A stretch of DNA of 64,000 nucleotides from Amphritea opalescens (GTDB lineage: Bacteria > Pseudomonadota > Gammaproteobacteria > Pseudomonadales > Balneatricaceae). Below, in pieces: positions 45,289 to 53,572 of the stretch. Position 1 is the stretch's first letter. Each line of letters opens with the position of its first letter. The position numbers were made by a program, and so were the translations under genes. The notes beneath the pieces are model-generated. The model was not told the origin of the DNA and did not search any database. It saw nothing but the letters and a program-made list of their open reading frames with translations. The stretch covers positions 62,001-126,000 of the forward strand of contig NZ_RQXW01000009.1 in NCBI RefSeq assembly GCF_003957515.1. The letters run 5' to 3'.

Positions 45289-47439
45289 ATGAGCTCGATT
45301 GATACCCATACTGATCAGGAAACGGCTGCAAAGCTAAAGAGTCTGGAGCTGGTTCAGCGTCCGGAACATTCGCTGACAGGTCGTTTTATTTATTGGATCG
45401 GTGTGATCTTTGCACTGGCACATATCTATTTTAATACCCTCAGTACTGTCTCAGAATTATGGGTGTCGGCTATCCACTTTGGTGGTTTTGCGATGCTATG
45501 TGCCCTGATGGTGCCCTCTATCCGCAGTAATACTGCGGCGGGTCGTCGGGTCGCACTCATACTGGATATCTTGTTAGGCTGCGCCGCGATTCTCTGTACG
45601 CTGTATCTGATCGGTTTTGAGGATGCTCTGTACGCTCGTGGGGTTAAGTTTGACGATCTCGACTGGGTATTCTCGCTCTGTGCCATCTTTATTGCATTGG
45701 AAATGGCGCGACGGACCACCGGTTGGTTTATTCCCTGCATGATCTTGTTCGCTCTGACCTATGTGTTTTGGTGGGGGCAGTATATTGACGGTATCTTTGG
45801 TTTCCCGGGCCTGAGCCTAGAAACATTGTTATATCGTAGTTATTTCTCTTCTGAAGGGATGTTCGGCCAGATTGCGCGAATCTCCTGGACCTATGTGTTT
45901 ATGTTTATTTTGTTCGGTGCCTTTTTAGTGAAATCCGGTGCCGGCGATTTTATTATTGAACTGTCTCGCTGTGCTGCGGGACGGATGGTGGGCGGCCCCG
46001 GTTTTGTGGCGGTGTTAGGCTCGGGTTTGATGGGCTCTGTTTCAGGTTCATCGGTTGCCAATACCGTTTCGACCGGTGTTATCACGATACCTTTGATGCG
46101 CAAAGCGGGCTTCCCAGCGCGTTTTGCCGCGGGTGTTGAAGCTGCCGCTTCTACGGGTGGGCAGTTGATGCCGCCGGTGATGGGAGCGGGTGCCTTTATT
46201 ATGGCGTCTTATACTCAGATCCCCTATGTGGATGTGATCTCCGTTGCTGCGCTGCCTGCACTGTTGTATTTCCTCTCGGTCGGCTTTTTTGTTCGAGTCG
46301 AAGCGATGCGCAGTCAAGCGCAGGCGGTTGAGCTGGATACCCGTCCGATCGGTGAAGTCTTCCGTGACGGCTGGCATTATCTGCTACCGCTAGTGGTGTT
46401 AGTGAGCCTGTTAATCTATGGCTTTACGCCGACCTATGCCGCCGGTATCTCCATTATTTCGGTGGTGGCTGCTTCTTGGTTGTCGAAACATCCAATGGGA
46501 ATCAAAGATATTTTTGATGCACTGGCTCAGGGGTCGAAAAATATGGCGACCACGGCGATGCTGCTGATTGCCGTTGGTTTGGTGGTCAATGTGGTTGCGA
46601 TGACCGGCATTGGTAATACCTTCTCGCTGATGGTGGCTGACTGGGCTAATGGTAGCTTGCTGATTACTATCTTGTTGGTGGCGCTGGCTTCACTGGTGTT
46701 AGGGATGGGCTTACCGGTTACCGCTGCTTATATTGTATTGGCGACGCTATCGGCTCCGGCACTCTATAACCTGATCGCTGAAATGCAGCTGATTGACATG
46801 ATGGTTGATGGCACTTTGCCCGAGGTGGCTCGGACGATCTTCATGTTAGTCGATATGGATAAAGCCGCGTTGCTGGCAGACCCCATGAGTAAAATCGACG
46901 CCCAGCAGTTGTTGGCGTTGGTGCCGGGTGATTTTAAAGGTCAGTTGTTAGAGCAGGCGATCGATCCCGCTCGTTTAGCGATGATCTTGCTGGCCGCTCA
47001 TATGATTATCTTCTGGTTGTCGCAGGACTCCAATGTGACTCCACCTGTTTGTCTGACCGCCTTTGCGGCGGCGGCGATCGCGAAAACACCGCCGATGGCG
47101 ACCGGCTTTACCGCCTGGAAAATAGCGAAAGGGCTCTATATTGTGCCGCTGCTGTTTGCTTATACCAACTTTATCGGCGGCACCAAGGCAGAAGTGATGA
47201 CGATCTTCTTCTTCTCCGTCTTCGGTATCTATGCGTTGGTAGGCTTCATGGAAGGCTATCTGGAAAGTCCATTGAATCTGTTGTTGCGGTTGATATCCGG
47301 TGTGGCGGGCATGTTGATGTTATGGCCCCATGGCGAATGGATGATCAGCTGTGTAGGTCTAGTGGTCTTCATCGCGCTGTTTGTCTACAGTCGTTATAAC
47401 CGCAAAGAGGAAGATGGCGTTGCCGTGACGGCGAGCTAG
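45289..47439 (+). CDS. Fused TRAP transporter permease (4TM/12TM)
   Basis: A 716-residue inner-membrane protein joining the small (DctQ-like) and large (DctM-like) TRAP subunits, as is typical for TAXI systems. Early helices (about residues 30-170) form the small part. The large part shows GSGLMGSVSGSSVANTVSTG near 243, ASTGGQLMPPVMGAGAFIM near 287, and a second half with LGMGLPVTAAYIVLATLSAP and SQDSNVTPPVCLTAFAAAAI. It uses the Na+ gradient to import the ligand of the TAXI protein. The operon ends with a terminator. Confidence 0.95.
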   Translation: MSSIDTHTDQETAAKLKSLELVQRPEHSLTGRFIYWIGVIFALAHIYFNTLSTVSELWVSAIHFGGFAMLCALMVPSIRSNTAAGRRVALILDILLGCAAILCTLYLIGFEDALYARGVKFDDLDWVFSLCAIFIALEMARRTTGWFIPCMILFALTYVFWWGQYIDGIFGFPGLSLETLLYRSYFSSEGMFGQIARISWTYVFMFILFGAFLVKSGAGDFIIELSRCAAGRMVGGPGFVAVLGSGLMGSVSGSSVANTVSTGVITIPLMRKAGFPARFAAGVEAAASTGGQLMPPVMGAGAFIMASYTQIPYVDVISVAALPALLYFLSVGFFVRVEAMRSQAQAVELDTRPIGEVFRDGWHYLLPLVVLVSLLIYGFTPTYAAGISIISVVAASWLSKHPMGIKDIFDALAQGSKNMATTAMLLIAVGLVVNVVAMTGIGNTFSLMVADWANGSLLITILLVALASLVLGMGLPVTAAYIVLATLSAPALYNLIAEMQLIDMMVDGTLPEVARTIFMLVDMDKAALLADPMSKIDAQQLLALVPGDFKGQLLEQAIDPARLAMILLAAHMIIFWLSQDSNVTPPVCLTAFAAAAIAKTPPMATGFTAWKIAKGLYIVPLLFAYTNFIGGTKAEVMTIFFFSVFGIYALVGFMEGYLESPLNLLLRLISGVAGMLMLWPHGEWMISCVGLVVFIALFVYSRYNRKEEDGVAVTAS

Positions 47440-47458
47440 CACCATGATTGTTATGAAA

Positions 47459-47482
47459 AACCGGCCATCTGGCCGGTTTTTT
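47459..47482 (+). terminator. Intrinsic terminator of the TRAP operon
   Basis: AACCGGCC/GGCCGGTT, an 8-bp stem with an ATCT loop and six T residues, 20 bp after the permease stop. Confidence 0.92.
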
Positions 47483-47763
47483 CGTTTTTGAGCTAAATAA
47501 TGGCGATTGTCACTTATTGCATGGGTTACAATTTGCTAAATTAGGCTTTTGAAGGCTGATTTATCAAGGTTTTTATGGCCGGTATGCGTTTTGTTTCCGG
47601 CTGTTCTAATGCTATTGTCAGTAGCATTTAGATTGGATTGATTTTTAGCAGTCGGTTGTCAATGACGACGGTCGTCGGCTTTCGCTTAATTCCGGGGGGG
47701 AGTTGAGCTGGATAAATGTTACGAAGATGTCTAAACGGACGCTTCTAGCTCGCGGTAGGGACT
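47483..47763. other. Intergenic region ahead of the Sel1-SPOR genes
   Basis: 281 bp without an ORF. TTGCAT...(17-18 bp)...TAAATT-like sequence around 47517-47547 could be a sigma-70 promoter for the following tandem genes. A run of seven G residues occurs near 47694. Confidence 0.35.
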
Positions 47764-49353
47764 ATGCAAATAAAACTGAACTTAACAGGCTCACAGTTGT
47801 TTTTTCGTTTATCCACTATTCTTGGCGTGAGTTCCACGCTGCTGTTTTCGTCTGTTGTTGCAGCTAATGACGCAAAACAGAATGACTGCTATCAGCTATT
47901 TACCGCGACTCAGTATCAGGATGCTCGCCACCAGTGTCAGGAGCTTGCCGAACTAGGGGATGCCAAAGGTGCGTTTCTGTTAGCGACGATGTATTACCAA
48001 GCATTGGGTACGGAGCGTGATGATCAGCGAGGATTATTTTGGGATCAAGTGGCGGCAGAAAAAGGCCATCCAGAATCCGCTTATCGCCTAGGACTTGCTT
48101 ATCAGTTAGGGCAAGGCGTCAGTCAGAGTAATAGTCAGGCACGTCACTGGTATCAACAGGCGGCGTTAGCACAACATGCCAAGGCGCAAAAATTACTCGG
48201 TTCTATGTTTGAATCCGGTGCCGCGGGTGAGAAGGATCAACACCGCGCTTATCAGTGGTATCTCAAGGCGGCGCAGCAGGGTGTGATGGGCGCGCAACTT
48301 AAAGTTGGCACCATGTTACTAGAAGGTCGTGGCGTTAACGCTAACCGAGCATCGGCTCAGCATTGGATCAGAAAGGCTGCCGAAGCGGGGAATTCAAATG
48401 CTCAGGTTGCGATGGGGGTGATGCTGGCAGAGGTTGATCCTGATGAGAGCCTGAGCTGGTATCAACAGTCGGCTGATCAGGGTAATGGGTTAGCGCTGCA
48501 AAACTTGGCGCTGGTGTATTACGCCGGTCAAGGGGTGGAAGCCGATCATGCGAAAGCGGCGACACTCGCGCAGCAGGCGTTGGATGCAGGCAACACCGAA
48601 GCGGCATCATTGTTGAACCTGATACGTTTAGAAACCGAACAGAAAAAAGTGGTTGAGTTGCAGGCAGAAAAGCAGCAACTAGCGCGCAAGATACGAGAGT
48701 CTATTCCTGATAATGGTTCAGGCGAACAGCAATTGCTCTTAGCGACACTTGCGGTTGATCGCGACCCTTCAGAAACGGATGAAAGCGATACGCCAGCGGT
48801 GTTGGTTGATCAACAACCGGCCGCGGTTGCATCCATAGAGCCTTCAGAGTCCTCAGAACTAGCCTCAGAGCTAGTCTCAGAACCAGCCTCAGAAACGCCT
48901 TTAGAAGCATCTACAGAAACATCCACAGAAGTCTCGTCAGCAGCGTCAGAGGTATCAACCGAAGCGGTCGTTCAGAGTGCGTCACAGCCTGTAGCAAAAG
49001 GGGCGACGGCGGCTCAAGCAACACCTAACGCAAAACCATGGCAGCCTGATAATCAATATGCGCTGGCTGATGGTTGGGTGATGGATAAATTCCCACCTAA
49101 TTTCACCATTCAGTTGTTATACGGCACCGATGAGCGAGGCGTGCTTAAGTATATCGCCAAACATAAACTGCCGGATACGGTACGTTATTTCCGTACACAG
49201 CGTGAAGCGGGGCTTTATTACGTGTTGGTTTATGGGGATTACAAAAGCATACCCGAGGCGCGTGCCGCGTTAGACGAGATTCCAGCATCAGCCCGTAAGA
49301 GTCATTGGATTCGTAAATTCAGACGACTGCAGGAGCTTTACGTCGCTCCGTAG
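47764..49353 (+). CDS. Secreted Sel1-repeat protein with C-terminal SPOR domain (copy 1)
   Basis: A 529-residue exported protein. A signal peptide (cleavage near VVA-AND, residue ~34) is followed by about six Sel1-like repeats (residues ~40-280; for example AYRLGLAYQLGQGVSQ). A Ser/Glu/Thr-rich low-complexity linker (about 335-415) leads to a SPOR-like domain: FTIQLLYGTDERGVLKYIAK, then YYVLVYGDYKSIPEARAALD, then WIRKFRRLQELY. That tail resembles the DamX C-terminus, which binds septal peptidoglycan. First of three tandem paralogues. Likely periplasmic and cell-envelope associated; division or envelope role is inferred. Confidence 0.88.
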   Translation: MQIKLNLTGSQLFFRLSTILGVSSTLLFSSVVAANDAKQNDCYQLFTATQYQDARHQCQELAELGDAKGAFLLATMYYQALGTERDDQRGLFWDQVAAEKGHPESAYRLGLAYQLGQGVSQSNSQARHWYQQAALAQHAKAQKLLGSMFESGAAGEKDQHRAYQWYLKAAQQGVMGAQLKVGTMLLEGRGVNANRASAQHWIRKAAEAGNSNAQVAMGVMLAEVDPDESLSWYQQSADQGNGLALQNLALVYYAGQGVEADHAKAATLAQQALDAGNTEAASLLNLIRLETEQKKVVELQAEKQQLARKIRESIPDNGSGEQQLLLATLAVDRDPSETDESDTPAVLVDQQPAAVASIEPSESSELASELVSEPASETPLEASTETSTEVSSAASEVSTEAVVQSASQPVAKGATAAQATPNAKPWQPDNQYALADGWVMDKFPPNFTIQLLYGTDERGVLKYIAKHKLPDTVRYFRTQREAGLYYVLVYGDYKSIPEARAALDEIPASARKSHWIRKFRRLQELYVAP

Positions 49354-49472
49354 TTGAGGCGTTGTCTGTCCTCGGTTGTTGAGTGCCTAAGACCGGTTGA
49401 AGGATTGACCGGTCTATATTGTTCTTAATCTATTGTTCTTAAACGTATAACGCCCCTTTGTTCGGAACTGAT

Positions 49473-50951
49473 ATGGCCCGTATTGTATTTTCCCTATTGA
49501 GTCTGTTGTGCTTTTGCGCAACCGCGGTCGCGGCTGATGATCAGCGTTGTCGCACCTTCTATGATAATCAGCAAACCCGTGAAGCGTTACATCACTGCCT
49601 GCCCTTAGCGGCTCAGGGGGATGGCGAAGCCAGCTTTATTCTCTCTAGCCTCTATAGTCAGGGATTCGAGGGAGGGTCATCCGATCTAAAGCAAGCGCTT
49701 AAATGGTTAACCCGATCTGCTGAGCAGGGGTATGCGCCGGGCTGTTATAACCTCGCGGCTCTTTATGATCGTGGTGAAGTTGTACCGCAGGATATGGCGG
49801 CGGCTTTTCGGTGGTATCTTGAAGGTGCTAAGTTAGATCATCTCGCGAGTCAGTTGCAAACGGGGCTTTTTTATCTAAAAGGTAAGGGTGTCGAGCAAGA
49901 CTATGTGCAAGCGCATCATTGGCTAGCGATTGCGGCGAATCGCGGCGATCAGCGTGCTCAGGTCACCTTGGCGACCCTGTTAAAAGCGACTAAACCAGCA
50001 GAGTCCGTGAAACTTTTCCAACGGGCGGCGCAGTCAGGCAATAGTTATGCTTATTATCAGCTAGCGTTGCTGTTTCGCGAGCCTCCTGCTGGTATCTCGA
50101 TGAATCTGAATCAAGCACTAGAGTACGCTTTAGAGAGCGAGAAATTAGGTTATCAGCCTGCGGTGGATTTAGTTGAAAGTATCAAACAACAACAGGTGCT
50201 GGAAGAGGCGCACCGTGTTGCTCTTGCTGCACTCACGGAAGCAGAACTAACCGGGGTGGAGAGTTCACCAGCTCCTGCTGTCGAAACAGTTATTGCCGAG
50301 CCTGTTACGCCGGTCGACGATGTCCAGGCTGAGGATCTTGCCTCTCAAACCGTACCGAAAGAGAGCAATCAACAGAGTGGCCCCGATGAGCCGTCAGTAG
50401 AGACGGTTGCTTCAGCGGCTAGTTCGGCAACTAACGACGCCCAAACAGAAACCGAAGCACAAAAAGAAGTGCAAACAGAAGTCTCGTTAGCCGAGCGTGA
50501 ATCAACCGAAGTGGTCGTCGCCAACAGTGCTGTCGCACCGGTCGAAAAGCGAACAGTCACTCCGAAAACGCCGGCGGTTAAACCGCTTGGCGATAGTTCT
50601 GCGAATACTCACTCTGCTGCCACTGAGGCAAACGTCGATCTCGCGGGTTTGCGGGATTTCACTTGGTTGATGGCGCAGCCGCGTCAGCATTATGTCTTGC
50701 AGTTAGCTCAGTTGAGTAGCGATGAGTCGGTTAACGCTTATCTTCGGGATAACAAACTGCAAGGGCGGGTTAACTTTTTTAAGGCGGTGACCGCCGCCGG
50801 TAATAAGTATGTGGTGCTTTATGCTGAGTCAGCGACGTCGCTTCAAGGCGCAAAGCAGATAGCGGCAACCGAATTGCCGAAAAAGCTCTCGGGTATGGTC
50901 TGGTTTCGAACCTACCATGCAATTCAAAACGCTTATAAGCCGGTTGATTAA
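49473..50951 (+). CDS. Secreted Sel1-repeat protein with C-terminal SPOR-like domain (copy 2)
   Basis: A 492-residue paralogue of the gene before it. Signal peptide MARIVFSLLSLLCFCATAVA, then QRCRTFYDNQQTREALHHC matching the mature start of the other copies, and about five or six Sel1-like repeats up to residue ~245. A linker rich in Thr, Glu, Val and Ser follows (about 260-385). The end has a diverged SPOR pattern: YVLQLAQLSSDESVNAYLRD, KYVVLYAESATS and WFRTYHAIQNAY. I start at the ATG at 49473, which gives the signal peptide; a TTG at 49458 is in frame. 119 bp separate it from copy 1. Confidence 0.86.
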   Translation: MARIVFSLLSLLCFCATAVAADDQRCRTFYDNQQTREALHHCLPLAAQGDGEASFILSSLYSQGFEGGSSDLKQALKWLTRSAEQGYAPGCYNLAALYDRGEVVPQDMAAAFRWYLEGAKLDHLASQLQTGLFYLKGKGVEQDYVQAHHWLAIAANRGDQRAQVTLATLLKATKPAESVKLFQRAAQSGNSYAYYQLALLFREPPAGISMNLNQALEYALESEKLGYQPAVDLVESIKQQQVLEEAHRVALAALTEAELTGVESSPAPAVETVIAEPVTPVDDVQAEDLASQTVPKESNQQSGPDEPSVETVASAASSATNDAQTETEAQKEVQTEVSLAERESTEVVVANSAVAPVEKRTVTPKTPAVKPLGDSSANTHSAATEANVDLAGLRDFTWLMAQPRQHYVLQLAQLSSDESVNAYLRDNKLQGRVNFFKAVTAAGNKYVVLYAESATSLQGAKQIAATELPKKLSGMVWFRTYHAIQNAYKPVD

Positions 50952-51096
50952 TGGTCATGCTCTATCACCGGCCAGTGTCGGCAAGTGTTGGTAAATATCG
51001 GTAGATGTCTGGTGTTTCTGTTTTTTTTAAGTAGAGGCCCAGTCGCGTTACGGCAATATTAAACGTATGTGTGTTACTGGGTTTTAAGGATTGTAG

Positions 51097-52299
51097 ATGC
51101 GTCTTGAATTGAAGTTAGCGATGGCCTCCGTGATGATATGGCTATCCTCGGTGAGTTTAGCGGCCGATAGTGATCAGTGTTATCGCGACTATAGTGCAGG
51201 AAAAGTGCTACAGGCTTATAACAGTTGCCTGCCATTGGCTCAGGTAGGCGATCCTCAAGCGGCATTTATTGTGGCGCGGTTGTATGCATTGGGTGTTGAG
51301 GGTGGTCCCCCGAATTGGGAGACGGCGGTTGAATGGTTAACTCGCTCTGCGGCAGGCGGTTATTCGGAAGCAGCGTATAATCTTGCCATTGCCCATCAGG
51401 TGGGTAAGGGAACGCCGGTGAATCTGGCCGAGAGTGTGGCCTATTATCGTCAGTCTGCCGAACAGGGTAACCCTAAGGCGATGCGTAATTTAGCACTGTT
51501 ATATGAAAAGGGTGACGGCGTTGAGCAGGATCTTGCTCAAGCATTTTCGCTATATCAGGCTTCTGCTGAGGCAGGGTTAGCCGATAGTCAGCTTAAGATA
51601 GGCTTGATGCTGTTTCGAGGTGAAGGCGTCGATCAAGATCGATTAGCCGCACGCCGTTGGATCGAACAAGCGGCAGAGTCCGGCTATGACCAAGCGCAGT
51701 TGGCGTTGGCTGGCATCTTGATTGATTCAGAACCCGCGAATGCGATCGAGTGGTACCAGCGGTCGGCTGCCCAAGGTAACCCCTATGCCGCTCATAATTT
51801 GGCCTTAGTTTACTCCGACGGTTTTATTATCCCTCCCGATCTATTGCAGGCGTTGGCCTATGCGGATGTCAGTATCGAATTAGGTAACCCAAAAACTCAA
51901 GCCCTATATGACAAAATACTCACTAAAATTCAGCAAGAAGGTATTAAAGGGACGGCGTTGAGTCATCGTCAGGATGCTGCCGATAGTCAGATGGGATCTG
52001 CGACTGAAACGGCAGTCTGGCTTCGGGATCGAGATTGGCTACAACAGCAGTCGCCAGGTTTCTACGCGGTACAATTGGCGCGGCTAGCGAGTCAAGAAAG
52101 CGCCCTACGCTTTATGACCGAGTATCAATTACAGGGAAGGGTGGATGTTGTGCGTCTTGCAGCCGATGACTATGTGGTGCTGTTGCAGGATAGTTTTGCT
52201 GATAAAGCCATGGCGCAAAATGCCTATCGGGATAAACTCCCCTCAACCTTAGTGAATGAAGCGTGGGTTCGTAGCTACCGCTCACTGTATGCCAAATAA
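51097..52299 (+). CDS. Secreted Sel1-repeat protein with C-terminal SPOR-like domain (copy 3)
   Basis: A 400-residue paralogue with the shortest linker. A signal peptide ends near SLA-ADS (residue ~23). About six Sel1-like repeats follow (AAYNLAIAHQVGKGTPVNLA, SQLKIGLMLFRGEGVDQDRL), then FYAVQLARLASQESALRFMT, DYVVLLQDSF and WVRSYRSLYAK as the SPOR-like end. The starts of copies 2 and 3 are most alike (GFEGG / GVEGG, then ...EWLTRSA..GY), so they probably arose by the later duplication. 145 bp after copy 2; 24 bp before the glycosyltransferase gene, which may be co-transcribed. Confidence 0.87.
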   Translation: MRLELKLAMASVMIWLSSVSLAADSDQCYRDYSAGKVLQAYNSCLPLAQVGDPQAAFIVARLYALGVEGGPPNWETAVEWLTRSAAGGYSEAAYNLAIAHQVGKGTPVNLAESVAYYRQSAEQGNPKAMRNLALLYEKGDGVEQDLAQAFSLYQASAEAGLADSQLKIGLMLFRGEGVDQDRLAARRWIEQAAESGYDQAQLALAGILIDSEPANAIEWYQRSAAQGNPYAAHNLALVYSDGFIIPPDLLQALAYADVSIELGNPKTQALYDKILTKIQQEGIKGTALSHRQDAADSQMGSATETAVWLRDRDWLQQQSPGFYAVQLARLASQESALRFMTEYQLQGRVDVVRLAADDYVVLLQDSFADKAMAQNAYRDKLPSTLVNEAWVRSYRSLYAK

Positions 52300-52323
52300 G
52301 TTTAGCGAGACGAGGCGTAGAAA

Positions 52324-53406
52324 GTGAAGATACTGCTACTGTCCGCCTACGATGCGGCGAGTCACCGTTATTGGCATCAGGGGTTGGTGAGTAATCTCAA
52401 TCAGCATCAGTGGACGGTGCTCACACTGCCACCACGTTACTTCTCATGGCGCATTCGCGGTAACAGCCTGAGTTGGGCCATGAATGAGCGAGAGACGCTT
52501 GAACAGCCTTACGACCTGATTATCGCAACCTCAATGACGGATCTATCAGCGCTAAGAGGGTTTGTGCCCCATTTGGCAAGCATCCCGACGCTGGTGTATT
52601 TCCACGAGAACCAATTTGCTTACCCCGAATCGGGTCGTGAATACGGTAATGTTGAGCCGAAGATTCTCAATATATATACAGCACTCGCCGCCGACCATAT
52701 CTGTTTTAACACCGCGTACAACCGAGAGACTTTTCTGACGGGCTGTCGCGCTTTATTAAAAAAGTTGCCGGATCAGGTGCCGCTTGGTGTGGCTGAACAA
52801 CTGGAGCAGCGTTCATCGGTGCTGCAAGTACCCCTGCCATCCTCGGCTTATCAGCCTCATGATCCTCAGAGTGGCGCTGTACGGCTGATTTGGAACCACC
52901 GTTGGGAGTTTGATAAAGGCCCCGATCGTTTGCTGAGAGCGGTAGAGGGGCTCTGTGATGCCGGTGTGGACTTTCGTTTAGACGTGGTTGGACAGCAGTT
53001 CCGCCGTGTACCACCGGTATTTGAAGAACTTAAAACCTTGCTAGCCGAGCGGGCAGGGCGCTGGGGGTTTGTTGAATCGGTGGCTGAGTATCGTTTGCTG
53101 TTGCAACAGGCGGATATCGTACTTTCAACGGCACTACATGATTATCAAGGTATTGCGGTACTCGAAGGGGCCGCGGCGGGTGCGCTACCGTTAGTGCCAA
53201 ATCGGCTCGCTTACCCCGAGCTTTTCCCGCAAGAGTGCTGTTATCAAAGTGGTGATGCTGAAAGCCAAGCGCTGGTGAGTGCCGTTATTGATTATGCGGC
53301 TGCAAAGCTGCAGGGCCACCCGCCGGCAGCGCCCGATATCTCGGGGTTAAGCTGGGAAGCTATGGGCAAAGCATACGCGCGATTATTGGGTGATGTTGTT
53401 GGTTGA
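52324..53406 (+). CDS. DUF3524 GT4 glycosyltransferase, tRNA-queuosine mannosyltransferase-like
   Basis: A 360-residue glycosyltransferase. The N-terminal domain (MKILLLSAYDAASHRYWHQG, YFHENQFAYPESGREYG) is DUF3524. The C-terminal domain is GT4-like: WNHRWEFDKGPDRLLRAVEG and STALHDYQGIAVLEGAAAGA, then NRLAYPELFP. The animal member of this family, GTDC1, mannosylates queuosine in tRNA-Asp; whether bacterial proteins do the same is not settled. The start is a GTG at 52324 (GAGG upstream). It may be co-transcribed with the Sel1-SPOR gene before it. No queuosine synthesis genes are in the window. Confidence 0.85.
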   Translation: MKILLLSAYDAASHRYWHQGLVSNLNQHQWTVLTLPPRYFSWRIRGNSLSWAMNERETLEQPYDLIIATSMTDLSALRGFVPHLASIPTLVYFHENQFAYPESGREYGNVEPKILNIYTALAADHICFNTAYNRETFLTGCRALLKKLPDQVPLGVAEQLEQRSSVLQVPLPSSAYQPHDPQSGAVRLIWNHRWEFDKGPDRLLRAVEGLCDAGVDFRLDVVGQQFRRVPPVFEELKTLLAERAGRWGFVESVAEYRLLLQQADIVLSTALHDYQGIAVLEGAAAGALPLVPNRLAYPELFPQECCYQSGDAESQALVSAVIDYAAAKLQGHPPAAPDISGLSWEAMGKAYARLLGDVVG

Positions 53407-53572
53407 CAGATGTGAACCAAATAGAAATCGAATTTTTGATGAGAAGTGCGTGTAAAATTTTATCACTAATACTAAATTTTTAGATGACTATGATTTTAAA
53501 ATATTAGTGTTGAGGTTGTTGTTTTATTTATATAATATGTTGTTTTAATTTTAATTTGTTGGGCGTAGTGAT

